A DNA stretch of 64,000 bases from Brevibacterium limosum (GTDB lineage Bacteria > Actinomycetota > Actinomycetes > Actinomycetales > Brevibacteriaceae), in assembly GCF_011617705.1 (NCBI RefSeq), contig NZ_CP050154.1, forward strand, positions 1,488,001 to 1,552,000, written 5' to 3'. Under the pieces are notes generated by a model, which saw nothing but the letters and a program-made list of their open reading frames with translations, made no database searches and was not told the origin of the DNA. The translations under genes were made by a program, and so were the position numbers. Positions 56,741-64,000 of the stretch are shown here, one piece after another (within the stretch, counting starts at the first letter, position 1; the number at the start of each line of letters is the position of its first letter).

Positions 56741-57370
56741 ATCAGCGAGACGCGCATCAATGACCGGATTCGGGTTCCCGAGGTCCGGTTGGTCGGACCC
56801 AACGGTGAACAGGTCGGTATCGTTGCCATTCGCAAGGCACTCGATCTCGCCGGCGAAGCTGGCCTCGACCTCGTCGAGGTAGCCCCGCAGGCGAAGCCAC
56901 CCGTAGCCAAGCTCATGGACTACGGAAAATTCAAATACGAATCTGCCCAGAAGGCCAGAGAAGCCCGGAAGAACCAGGCGAACACTGCGCTGAAGGAGAT
57001 CCGCTTCCGTCTCAAGATCGACGAACACGATTACGAGACGAAGAAGGGCCACGTCACCCGCTTCCTCGAAGGCGGCGACAAGGTCAAGGTCATGATCATG
57101 TTCCGCGGACGTGAGCAGTCCCGTCCCGAGATGGGCATCAAGCTGCTCAACCGCTTGGCCGAGGATGTGTCCGACCTCGGCTCCGTCGAATCCTCACCGC
57201 GAGTCGACGGACGCAACATGGTGATGGTCGTCGCCCCGCACAAGTCAAAGTCTGACGCCAAGGCGGAGGCCCGGAAAGCATCAGCAGATGCCAAGGGCAA
57301 GTCCGCTGAGGTGAAGTCCCGTCGCGATCGGGTCGCTGCAGAGAAGAACGCAGCTCGCCCGGACGCGTGA
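56741..57370 (+). CDS. infC: Translation initiation factor IF-3 (probable ATC start)
   Basis: IF-3 prevents early subunit joining and proofreads start codons. The product (about 209 residues) begins [20 protein letters not shown], the exact family start, at an ATC codon seven bases after AAGGAG; no ATG, GTG or TTG in this frame fits. Rare start codons on infC allow self-control by IF-3. The linker and C-domain are complete ([20 protein letters not shown] near 45, [20 protein letters not shown] near 110, [13 protein letters not shown] near 160). A Lys/Ala-rich tail of about 40 residues follows. It heads infC-rpmI-rplT. Confidence 0.9.
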   Translation: MSETRINDRIRVPEVRLVGPNGEQVGIVAIRKALDLAGEAGLDLVEVAPQAKPPVAKLMDYGKFKYESAQKAREARKNQANTALKEIRFRLKIDEHDYETKKGHVTRFLEGGDKVKVMIMFRGREQSRPEMGIKLLNRLAEDVSDLGSVESSPRVDGRNMVMVVAPHKSKSDAKAEARKASADAKGKSAEVKSRRDRVAAEKNAARPDA

Positions 57371-57470
57371 GAAATTAAGTACGTCGCGTTCCAGGTCCGT
57401 CCTGGTCTGTGCGTGTGAAGTAGTTGCCAGCGGTTGACGCGGGCAACGAATTGCAAAGGAGAACGGCACT

Positions 57471-57677
57471 ATGCCGAAGCAGAAGACGAACAGCAGCGCC
57501 AAGAAGCGCATGCGCGTGACTGGCAGTGGCAAGATCATGCGTGAAGGCGTGAACAACCAGCACAAGTTCGAGGGCAAGAACTCGGCTCGTAAGCGCCGTG
57601 TGTCCACCGACCAGGAAATCGTCGGCGGCGACCGCGCCAAGGCCCGCAAGCTTCTGGGCAAGCTCAAGGGCAGGTGA
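57471..57677 (+). CDS. rpmI: 50S ribosomal protein L35
   Basis: The 68-residue basic protein starts MPKQKTNSSAKKRMRVTGSG and has the usual L35 pattern of KKR, GKIMRE and an ending LLGKLKGR. AAAGGAG lies about 8 bases before the ATG. It is the second gene of the infC operon. Confidence 0.96.
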   Translation: MPKQKTNSSAKKRMRVTGSGKIMREGVNNQHKFEGKNSARKRRVSTDQEIVGGDRAKARKLLGKLKGR

Positions 57678-57716
57678 GACCCCTTTCGGGGCTTTCTTTC
57701 CCGGACAGTCTCCGGG
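57678..57716 (+). other. Two small hairpins between rpmI and rplT
   Basis: CCCC-TTTC-GGGG (57680-57691) followed by TTTCTTT, and CCCGGA/TCCGGG (57700-57705 and 57711-57716), could attenuate or adjust rplT expression, but both stems are short. Confidence 0.3.
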
Positions 57717-57804
57717 ACCCCCATGGGCAGTCGATATCGGCTCCCACAGCTTGAATCAGAGTCCGGCACCGCCGGCAGATACGAACTTTCTAAAGGAGTA
57801 ACAC

Positions 57805-58194
57805 GTGGCACGTGTGAAGAGAGCGGTCAACGCTCACAAGAAGCGCCGGGTCATCCTCGACCGGGCAAGCGGCTACCGCGGACAGCGCTCGCGCCTGTAC
57901 CGCAAGGCCAAGGAACAGGTCATCCACTCGCTGGTCTACAGCTACCGTGACCGTCGCAAGCGCAAGGGCGACTTCCGTCGTCTCTGGATCCAGCGTATCA
58001 ACGCCGGAGCCCGCGCCAACGGTATGACCTACAACCGTTTCATCCAGGGCCTCAAGGCCGCTGGAGTCGAGGTCGACCGTCGCATGCTCGCCGAGCTCGC
58101 CGTGAACGACTCGGCTACCTTCGCGCACCTGGTCAAGGTCGCCAAGGACGCTCTTCCTGCTGACGTCAACGCAGCGAAGACCGACGCGGCCTGA
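57805..58194 (+). CDS. rplT: 50S ribosomal protein L20
   Basis: L20 is needed for early 50S assembly. The 129-residue protein shows [20 protein letters not shown] at the start, [20 protein letters not shown] near 28 and [22 protein letters not shown] near 73. The start is GTG with AAAGGAG upstream. A strong terminator 60 bases after the stop ends the operon. Confidence 0.97.
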   Translation: MARVKRAVNAHKKRRVILDRASGYRGQRSRLYRKAKEQVIHSLVYSYRDRRKRKGDFRRLWIQRINAGARANGMTYNRFIQGLKAAGVEVDRRMLAELAVNDSATFAHLVKVAKDALPADVNAAKTDAA

Positions 58195-58254
58195 GCAGCG
58201 TCATCTCAAGACTTCGGTCACAGCTGTGACTGACCGATCGCCTCAATGATCGAC

Positions 58255-58285
58255 GACGGCCCCGAACTTCAGGTTCGGGGCCGTC
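58255..58285 (+). terminator. Terminator after rplT
   Basis: A 13-bp perfect stem (GACGGCCCCGAAC at 58255-58267, complement at 58273-58285) with a 5-base loop is followed by GGTCTTTT. A 14-base palindrome, GTCACAGCTGTGAC, lies just before it at 58217-58230. Confidence 0.8.
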
Positions 58286-58365
58286 GGTCTTTTCGCTCGG
58301 ACTCGCATGGTCCCCTACTTCAGCTTCAGGCTCTTCAGCACTCAACGGATCGAGAACACGGTTTC

Positions 58366-59187
58366 ATGAAACTCCCTGACGTCATCTCCTCACCTCAGTC
58401 GAAGCGGATCAAGAACGCCGCGAAGTTGCTCAGGCGCCGTGGTCGCAAAGCCACGGGGCAGTTCCTCGTCGAAGGTCCGCAGGCCGTCCGTGAGGCACTG
58501 GCGCGCAAGGGCTCCGTCGTCGAGCTCTTCATCACCGAGGAGGCCGCTGAGGAGCACCCCGCGTTCGTCTCCGCGGCCAAGCACGGGCGCATGCAGTGCA
58601 GCATCGTCACCCCCGAGGTGCTCACCGAGTTCGCATCGACGGTGAATTCTCAAGGTGTCGTGGCCGTGTGCACGACCCTCGATGTGGAGCTGACGTCCGT
58701 GCTCGATAAGCAAGCGCAGCTCGTTGTCGTCCTGTCGCAGGTGCGCGATCCGGGCAATGCGGGGACCATCATTCGTCTCGCCGATGCTGCCGGTGCCGAC
58801 GCCGTGGTGCTCACTTCGTCCTCGGTGGATGTCTACAACGACAAAGTGGTGCGTTCGACTGCCGGTTCCCTCTTCCACATTCCCGTCGTCACCGCAGTCG
58901 GACTGTCCGAGGTGACCGAGCTTGCCCGCGCCCGCGGCCTGCAGGTGCTCGCCGCCGATGCGACTGACGAAGCCCACGATCTTCACCACCCGTGGGACAC
59001 AGGGCTGGATCTGACCGCGCGGACCGCTTGGGTCTTCGGCAATGAGGCGTGGGGGATGAGCGCCGAGGACCTGGAGCTATGTGACTCTTCCGTCGCCGTG
59101 CCGATCTACGGTTCGGCAGAAAGCCTCAACCTCGGCACCGCCGCCGGAGTGTGCATCTACGAGAGTGCTCGCAACCAGCGGATGTGA
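58366..59187 (+). CDS. TrmH/SpoU-family RNA 2'-O-methyltransferase
   Basis: The 273-residue protein has a substrate-binding N-terminal L30e-like domain (IKNAAKLLRRRGRKATGQFLVEG and AVREAL, about 15-100) and a SpoU catalytic domain with motif 1 QVRDPGNAGTIIRLADA near 125, motif 2 WVFGNEAWGMSAED near 224 and motif 3 SLNLGTAAGVCIYE near 255. Relatives methylate 23S rRNA or act as thiostrepton-type resistance enzymes. The actual target site is unknown. In many actinobacteria it lies between rplT and pheS, as here. ATG 58366 has no strong ribosome site but gives the usual length. Confidence 0.9.
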   Translation: MKLPDVISSPQSKRIKNAAKLLRRRGRKATGQFLVEGPQAVREALARKGSVVELFITEEAAEEHPAFVSAAKHGRMQCSIVTPEVLTEFASTVNSQGVVAVCTTLDVELTSVLDKQAQLVVVLSQVRDPGNAGTIIRLADAAGADAVVLTSSSVDVYNDKVVRSTAGSLFHIPVVTAVGLSEVTELARARGLQVLAADATDEAHDLHHPWDTGLDLTARTAWVFGNEAWGMSAEDLELCDSSVAVPIYGSAESLNLGTAAGVCIYESARNQRM

Positions 59188-59350
59188 GGGGCTCTGGCGC
59201 GGTCGCGACGCCTCTTGCCGCGGTAGCTCCTCGACGCCTCCGGGGGCGGCAATGTACTACGGAGGTGGTTCAACTCTTCGCCGATCTGCGGTACGGTAAC
59301 GACAAGGAGCCTGTCCAGACCGTCGGAGTGATCAGCGTGGTGAGGTGAGA

Positions 59351-59620
59351 ATGGCTGAAGCGTCCAAGCGGCCGAAGTCTCTCGCGCTGTTGCGGAGTCA
59401 TCACCTCAAAGAAGCTGTCGACTCCGTGGTCTTCTTCTCGGCTGTGGCGTGTATCTTCTGGGTCTTCGACTTCGGCGCTGGTGCCTCACCGTCGGTACAG
59501 CAGATGCTGCTGACAATTGTCTTGCCTGTTGCTCTGCTCAAGGAGTACATCCTCTACGCCTCAGCGGTGAGGAGACTCGGCTTCGTCGAGGTTCCGAGAA
59601 GCAAGATGGCGGCCTTGTAG
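59351..59620 (+). CDS. Small two-helix membrane protein, paralogue A
   Basis: The 89-residue protein has a basic N-terminus (KRPKSLALLRSHHLKEAVDS) and two membrane helices (about 24-43 and 50-70), ending with YASAVRRLGFVEVPRSK. It aligns along its length with the next gene: both have SL-x-x-LR, then F-W-(A/V)-(F/I)-DF between the helices. The family is not recognised. ATG 59351 follows GAGGTGAG; an in-frame GTG at 59345 would add two residues. Confidence 0.6.
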   Translation: MAEASKRPKSLALLRSHHLKEAVDSVVFFSAVACIFWVFDFGAGASPSVQQMLLTIVLPVALLKEYILYASAVRRLGFVEVPRSKMAAL

Positions 59621-59678
59621 CCGCTTGAGAACCGGAGAATGACTCGATTCGGAGAAGATCGCAGAGAGGATTTCAGCT

Positions 59679-59921
59679 TTGGAAGCCGCAGCCACCGCGC
59701 CGCAGAGTCTGCACACGTTGCGCAGAAAGTCCCTCCACGACGGGCTGTTCAATGTAGCTCTCTTTGCCGTCATCGGGCTGTTCTTCTGGGCCATCGACTT
59801 CAACTCGCATAGCGCAGTCTCGGCCGCACGGATGGTGTTCACGATGCTCATCCCCGGCCTGATCATCTATTCGCTTGTCGAATATTTCGTCAGCAAACGA
59901 CTGTTGGAACTCGATACATAG
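59679..59921 (+). CDS. Small two-helix membrane protein, paralogue B
   Basis: The 80-residue protein starts at TTG with AGAGAGGA eight bases upstream. It has PQSLHTLRRKSLHDGLFNVA, a first helix containing FFWAIDFNS and a second helix, and matches the preceding gene across its length, so the two are tandem duplicates. No family or function is recognised. A 6-bp hairpin (CCACGT/ACGTGG, 59951-59969) follows. Confidence 0.6.
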   Translation: MEAAATAPQSLHTLRRKSLHDGLFNVALFAVIGLFFWAIDFNSHSAVSAARMVFTMLIPGLIIYSLVEYFVSKRLLELDT

Positions 59922-59987
59922 ACCGCCGTCTGCTGTCGATGTTCTTGAGGCCACGTGCCGCCGACGTGGTATGTCACTGCCACCGAA

Positions 59988-59993
59988 TAGGGT
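59988..59993 (+). promoter_or_regulatory. -10 element (TAGGGT) for leaderless gene at 60000
   Basis: TAGGGT ends 6 bases before ATG 60000. Confidence 0.5.
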
Positions 59994-59999
59994 GGGCCT

Positions 60000-60659
60000 A
60001 TGACGACTGAGAGCCCGCGCCCAACGAAGATCAGACTCGAGAATCTCGTGGAGGGCTGCCTCGGCGATATCGATGCAGAGGAATTCCTCGAAGGGATGGA
60101 ATTCACCGACCTCAACCTCGCCGAGGTGGCCGCCGCGCAGGCGACGTTCCTGGACTGCCGATGGTCGAACGTCAATTTCGGCGATGCCGAATCTCCGATC
60201 GATCTCACCGGAGCCAGGATCTCGGGAACGGAGATCACGGACTGCCGCGCAGACACCTGGAACATGCCTCGGGGGAACCTGCTGCGCACCGAGATCTCTG
60301 GAACACGGATCGGTGCCGGAGTCGTCTATGACAGCGTGTGGGAGAAGGTGGTATTCACCAACTGCCGCATCTCCTACCTCAACCTGCGCGAGTCGAAACT
60401 CACTGATGTCGAGTTCCGCGACTGCAAGATCGACGAGATCGATCTCGACCGTGCCAAGGTCAGTCGAGTCGCATTTCCCGGAAGCAACGTCGGTGTCTTC
60501 CACTGCGAAGGCGCCACTCTCGGCAACGTCGACATCCGGGGACTGGAGCCGCACAAGATCTCCGGTGTCCACTCACTGCGCGGAGCGACCATCGATGAAA
60601 CTCAGCTCATGCTCTTCGCCGAACTCTTCGCCTCCGAACTGGGCATCACCGTGGAGTGA
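60000..60659 (+). CDS. Pentapeptide-repeat-like protein
   Basis: The 219-residue protein consists of degenerate A(D/N)LxX-type pentapeptide repeats (for example FTDLNLAEVAAAQATFLDCR, TGARISGTEITDCRADTWN, YLNLRESKLTDVEFRDCKID and LDRAKVSRVAF), which fold into a right-handed beta-helix. Some relatives mimic DNA and protect gyrase (Qnr, MfpA), but gyrase-specific features cannot be judged here, and many others have unknown roles. Its mRNA is probably leaderless. Confidence 0.75.
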   Translation: MTTESPRPTKIRLENLVEGCLGDIDAEEFLEGMEFTDLNLAEVAAAQATFLDCRWSNVNFGDAESPIDLTGARISGTEITDCRADTWNMPRGNLLRTEISGTRIGAGVVYDSVWEKVVFTNCRISYLNLRESKLTDVEFRDCKIDEIDLDRAKVSRVAFPGSNVGVFHCEGATLGNVDIRGLEPHKISGVHSLRGATIDETQLMLFAELFASELGITVE

Positions 60660-60814
60660 GCACGGGAGCCTCCTAGCGGAGGAGCACGCTCTCTGACCTG
60701 GTGAGACACCTATTGCACAGATCACTCTTCGGTGAAAGACTCACAGCATCGCGGCATTCGCCTGCAGCGAGCGAGTCCGCGTTCTCACTTTCGAATCGAC
60801 GGAGGATGCGCAAG

Positions 60815-61717
60815 ATGGCCAAAGAGATTTTCGTTTCACTCGGTATCGACATCGATGCAGTATCAGGCTGGCTCGGTTCCTACGGTGGGGAGGATTCTCC
60901 CTCGGACATACAAAGGGGCATTTTCGCCGGCGAAATCGGAGTTCCCAGACTCCTGAAGATGCTCAAACGTCGCGATCTCAAGGCAAGCTGGTTCATCCCC
61001 GGTCATTCTCTCGAGACTTTCCCTGACCAGTGCAAGATGGTGCACGACGACGGACATGAGATCGGCGCCCATGGATACAGTCACGAGAATCCCGTCGCGA
61101 TGACGAACCGTCAGGAAGACCTCGTCATGGAGAAGTCCGTCGAGCTCATCACGAACCTCACGGGCAGCCAGCCGCGCGGCTATGTTGCCCCGTGGTGGGA
61201 GCTGAGCGCATACACTCCAGAGCTGCTCAAGAAGTTCGGGTTCGACTATGATCACAGCCAGAGTCATAAGGATTTCGTTCCTTACTATTCCATCGCCGGC
61301 GACGAATGGACGCCGATCGACTATTCTCAGTCGCCTGAAACGTGGATGAAGCCGCTGAAACACGGTCAGGAGATCGACCTCGTCGAGATCGCCGCGAACT
61401 GGTACGTTGACGACCTGCCTCCGATGCTGTTCGTGAAGAGCAGCCCGAACAGCCACGGCTTCGTGAATCCGCGCGATATCGGGACCCTGTGGCGCGACCA
61501 GTTCGACTGGGTCTACCGCGAACTCGACTATGCGATCTTCCCAATTACGATCCACCCGGACGTGTCCGGCCGACCGCAGGTGCTGCTCATGCTCGAACGA
61601 CTGCTGGACTACATCGGCGGACACGACGGAGTGAAGATCGTGACAATGGGCGAAATCGCCGATGACTTCCGCGCTCGCTACCCGTTTGAGTCGCCTGAAC
61701 GTCCTCTGGCGTATTGA
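60815..61717 (+). CDS. Polysaccharide deacetylase, PgdA/PuuE-like (NodB domain)
   Basis: The 300-residue protein begins [20 protein letters not shown] and continues [19 protein letters not shown], very like Helicobacter peptidoglycan deacetylase PgdA. The NodB motifs are present: DIDA with the catalytic Asp near residue 12, [13 protein letters not shown] with its HxxxH metal ligands near 86, [10 protein letters not shown] near 125, and [12 protein letters not shown] near 245. It may remove acetyl groups from peptidoglycan (lysozyme resistance) or act on a small cyclic amide. There is no signal peptide, which argues for a cytoplasmic substrate or an unusual route. ATG 60815 has GGAGG nine bases upstream. 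Confidence 0.83.
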   Translation: MAKEIFVSLGIDIDAVSGWLGSYGGEDSPSDIQRGIFAGEIGVPRLLKMLKRRDLKASWFIPGHSLETFPDQCKMVHDDGHEIGAHGYSHENPVAMTNRQEDLVMEKSVELITNLTGSQPRGYVAPWWELSAYTPELLKKFGFDYDHSQSHKDFVPYYSIAGDEWTPIDYSQSPETWMKPLKHGQEIDLVEIAANWYVDDLPPMLFVKSSPNSHGFVNPRDIGTLWRDQFDWVYRELDYAIFPITIHPDVSGRPQVLLMLERLLDYIGGHDGVKIVTMGEIADDFRARYPFESPERPLAY

Positions 61718-61732
61718 GCCCCCAGGAACACG

Positions 61733-61773
61733 CTGAGAGCCCCAGCCGAGTCGACCTCGGCTGGGGCTCTCAG
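61733..61773. terminator. Strong bidirectional terminator after the deacetylase gene
   Basis: An 18-bp perfect stem (CTGAGAGCCCCAGCCGAG at 61733-61750, complement at 61756-61773) with a TCGAC loop lies between converging genes. Confidence 0.85.
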
Positions 61774-61823
61774 TAATTCAGCGGCTTCCGCTTGCACACG
61801 GCGATCGGTTCACCCGGCGCGCC

Positions 61824-63455
61824 TCACCGCTGCCCCAACTCGTCGATGAGCACCCGTTTGTTCTCCGAATAGTCGATGGGTACGACCACGACGTGCACAC
61901 CGCCGGCCTCGAACGCGTTCTCCAAGGCATCGCTGATACCGTCGACATCCTCGACGCGGGTGCCGGTGGCACCATACGATTCCGCGTACTTCACGAAGTC
62001 GGGGTTGTCGAAGGTCAGACCGAAGTCGGGCATCCCGTCGGCTGTCTGCTTCCACCGGATCATGCCGTAGGCATAGTCCTCGAGGATGACCACGACGAGG
62101 TCCAACCCGAGCCTGACCGCGGTCTCCATCTCCTGGCTGTTCATCATGAACCCGCCGTCGCCGACCACGGCCATGACTCGACGTTCCGGGTAGGTCAGCT
62201 TCGCCCCGATCGCCGAGGGCAGTCCGGCTCCCATCGTCGCCAGTGCATTGTCGAGCAGCAGGGTATTCGCCCTGGTCGTGCGGTAGTTGCGGGCGAACCA
62301 GATCTTGTACATCCCGTTGTCCAGCGCCACGATCCCATCGGTCGGCACGACGTCACGAACCTCCTGGACGATGCGCTGCGGGATGAACCGATCCTCATCG
62401 GCCCCCTCGTGGATCTTGATGAGGATCTCATCGCGCATCGGCAGGAGCGTCTCGGCGGTGGGCACGGGACCTCCGAGCACCTCGGCGAGCCTGTCCAAGG
62501 ACGGACCCAGGTCACCGATGACCTCGAACTGCGGGAAATACACCTGTTCGACGATGGCGGGACGGTACCCGATGTGCACGACGGTCGGTCCGTTCTCATC
62601 CATCGTGAACGGCGGCTTCTCCGTCGTATCGTGACCGATGGTGACGATGACATCGGCGGCGTCGATCGCGTCGTGGACGTAGTCACCGGACGTCAGCGCC
62701 GCCGTGCCCATGTACAGATCCGACGCTCCCGTCACCGACCCCTTGCCCATCTGTGTGGTGACGTAGGGGATGCGCATCTGGGCGACGAAACGCGACAGCG
62801 CCTCACTGCACGAAGCCCGGGAGGCATCCGCACCGAGCATGAGCAGCGGGTTCTTCGCCTCCTTGATGACGTTCGCGGCGTTCGCAATCGCCGTATCCCC
62901 GGCGACGGGCCGAGTGTTCGTATGCGGTTCGATGAGCTCGAACCCGTCGACCGGCATCCCGGCAATGTCCTCGGGCAGCTCGAGGTGCACCGGTCCCGGA
63001 CGCTCGGCCTGAGCGGCACGGAACGCCTCCCGGACCATCGTCGGAATCATCGCCGCCGAGGTGATCTGCTTGCTCACCTTCGTCAGCGGATCCATCGTCG
63101 CCACCGTATTCACCATCTGGAACGCTGCCTGCTCGGCCGTCCTGATGCCCTTCTGCCCGGTGATCATGATGACCGGCATCCCGCCGAGGTGGGCGTACGC
63201 CGCCCCGGTCGCCAGATTGAGTGCCCCCGGGCCCAGGGTCGTCAGCACGACACCTGGCCGTCCCGTCAGCCGCCCATAGGTGGCGGCCATGAATGCGGCG
63301 GCCTGCTCGTGGCGGGTGAGGATGAGTTCGATCGATGAGTCCCGCAGAGAGTCGACGAAGTCGAGGTTCTCCTCACCGGGAATGCCGAAAATCCGCTCGA
63401 CGCCCTCGTTCTCGAGGGCTCTGACCATGACATCGGATGCACGTTGTGTCGTCAT
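61824..63455 (-). CDS. Acetolactate synthase-like ThDP enzyme
   Basis: The 543-residue enzyme is a full ThDP-dependent carboligase: GIPGEENLDFVDSLRDSSIE with the cofactor-activating glutamate near residue 50, HEQAAAFMAATYGRLTGRPG near 55, the FAD/ADP-domain middle, and the C-terminal TPP motif VVGDGGFMMNSQEMETA to ILEDYAYGMI near 440-470. It has no regulatory-subunit neighbour, so a catabolic acetolactate synthase (acetoin route) or related enzyme is as likely as an amino-acid biosynthetic one. A minus-strand TAGGGT 7 bases before ATG 63455 implies a leaderless mRNA. Confidence 0.88.
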   Translation of the reverse strand: MTTQRASDVMVRALENEGVERIFGIPGEENLDFVDSLRDSSIELILTRHEQAAAFMAATYGRLTGRPGVVLTTLGPGALNLATGAAYAHLGGMPVIMITGQKGIRTAEQAAFQMVNTVATMDPLTKVSKQITSAAMIPTMVREAFRAAQAERPGPVHLELPEDIAGMPVDGFELIEPHTNTRPVAGDTAIANAANVIKEAKNPLLMLGADASRASCSEALSRFVAQMRIPYVTTQMGKGSVTGASDLYMGTAALTSGDYVHDAIDAADVIVTIGHDTTEKPPFTMDENGPTVVHIGYRPAIVEQVYFPQFEVIGDLGPSLDRLAEVLGGPVPTAETLLPMRDEILIKIHEGADEDRFIPQRIVQEVRDVVPTDGIVALDNGMYKIWFARNYRTTRANTLLLDNALATMGAGLPSAIGAKLTYPERRVMAVVGDGGFMMNSQEMETAVRLGLDLVVVILEDYAYGMIRWKQTADGMPDFGLTFDNPDFVKYAESYGATGTRVEDVDGISDALENAFEAGGVHVVVVPIDYSENKRVLIDELGQR

Positions 63456-63462
63456 GGTCCCG

Positions 63463-63468
63463 ACCCTA
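63463..63468 (-). promoter_or_regulatory. -10 element for the leaderless acetolactate synthase-like gene
   Basis: TAGGGT on the minus strand ends 7 bases before ATG 63455. Confidence 0.5.
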
Positions 63469-63545
63469 CGCTTCTCACGATTCGATCCCAATGATCCAGA
63501 ACACACCCTCGCACCCAGGTGAGATCCCACCCGCACCGAGGTGGA

Positions 63546-63664
63546 CCACCCACCCAGCGGACGTAGGGAACCGTAGGGCCGCCTCGGCGAAGGGAACGCC
63601 CACCGAGGCGGCCCACCCACCCAGCGGACGCCGCCCCAGTTCTCGGCAGGGGAGACGATAGACT
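63546..63664. other. Repeats and hairpin upstream of pheS, with a pheS -10
   Basis: CCACCCACCCAGCGGACG occurs at 63546-63563 and 63613-63630. Between them GGGCCGCCTCGG (63576-63587) pairs with CCGAGGCGGCCC (63603-63614). This falls between divergent genes, where a terminator is not needed. TAGACT (63659-63664) is a likely pheS -10 with a leader of about 54 bases. Confidence 0.5.
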
Positions 63665-63724
63665 GGCACGCGAAGAAGAATGACGTCCCCACAGCTACGG
63701 GCAAGTACGGACAAAAGGACATTG

Positions 63725-64000
63725 ATGACAGACCAACTCGACCCCTTGGACGAGTCGGCCGTGAAGCAGGCCGTCGACGCGGCACTCAAGGCTTTCGCGG
63801 ATGCGACGACTCTCGACGAGCTCAAGCAGGCGAAGATCGACCACACCGGCGACAAAGCCCCGCTGGCGCTCGCCAACCGAGCCATCGGCTCACTCGACAA
63901 GGCCGATAAGGCCGCCGCCGGCAAGATCGTCGGCAAGTCCAGGGGAGCGGTCAAGCAGGCCCACGACGCACGCCTTAACGAACTCGAGGCCCAACGCGAT
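63725..64000 (+). CDS. pheS: Phenylalanine-tRNA ligase alpha subunit (3' end outside window)
   Basis: The first 92 residues are visible: an acidic start (MTDQLDPLDESAVKQAVDAA), then helices with LDELKQAKIDHTGDKAPLAL and GKSRGAVKQAHDARLNELEA, the N-terminal coiled-coil domain of PheS that contacts tRNA-Phe. The catalytic domain lies beyond the edge. AAAGGA precedes ATG 63725. The position after infC-rpmI-rplT and the RNA methyltransferase fits the usual order, with pheT expected to follow, though about 4.5 kb of other genes intervene here. Confidence 0.88.
   Translation, partial: MTDQLDPLDESAVKQAVDAALKAFADATTLDELKQAKIDHTGDKAPLALANRAIGSLDKADKAAAGKIVGKSRGAVKQAHDARLNELEAQRD

Overview
The window reads as a chromosomal segment of a high-GC Gram-positive actinobacterium. 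It is most like Brevibacterium or a close relative in the Micrococcales; this is inferred from gene order and protein similarity recalled from memory, not from a search. Nearly all sequence is coding, codon third positions are strongly G/C, and many genes start with GTG or TTG. No rRNA, tRNA, insertion sequence, phage or CRISPR array was seen, and no gap longer than about 300 bases lacks a gene.

Layout. 1-5.4 kb: 3' part of a thiamine-diphosphate enzyme, an acyl-CoA dehydrogenase, superoxide dismutase, a GNAT acetyltransferase bracketed by two copies of a large palindrome, dapB and a TPR membrane protein. 5.4-11 kb: an acyltransferase-like membrane protein, a GNAT plus AAA+ ATPase gene that appears frameshifted, then dapA and RNase J. 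11-21 kb: carboxylate metabolism, with an L-lactate permease divergent from malate synthase, a GlcE-like FAD subunit, a universal stress protein with a CitMHS transporter, and a divergent CitA/CitB-type two-component system. 21-22.5 kb: tandem repeats, a decayed methyltransferase and a lipoprotein. 22.8-33.6 kb: a conserved actinobacterial block ftsK-pgsA-cinA-clgR-DUF3046-VOC-recA-recX-miaB-(hypothetical)-miaA.

At 33.6-38.2 kb this conserved block is interrupted by a module for tetrahydrofolate-dependent O-demethylation of methoxylated aromatics: an aromatic-acid MFS transporter, a methylene-THF reductase, a LigM/DesA-like demethylase and a PadR regulator. A three-half-site operator lies in the divergent promoter. 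The conserved block resumes with dapF-rsmC-hflX-dinG-lexA and a LysM protein divergent from lexA across a shared SOS box. 45-49.6 kb carries hisC-hisB-(membrane protein)-hisH-hisA-sseB. 49.7-52.7 kb encodes an AbgB/AbgT-type hydrolase and transporter. 52.7-56 kb holds small accessory genes: two VOC/SRPBCC proteins, a reductase divergent from a TetR regulator, and an ArsR regulator. 56-59 kb is the translation cluster infC-rpmI-rplT plus an RNA methyltransferase; the start of pheS lies at the right edge (63.7 kb). In between are two paralogous small membrane proteins, a pentapeptide-repeat-like protein, a PgdA-like polysaccharide deacetylase and an acetolactate-synthase-like enzyme.

Three genome-scale signals stand out. 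Fourteen genes have a TANNNT -10 element 6-9 bases before the start codon, so their mRNAs should be leaderless. A 13-base word, GCCGCCTCGGCGA, occurs at least ten times in both orientations, including as an inverted pair in a terminator. A 46-58 bp perfect palindrome is present in two copies.
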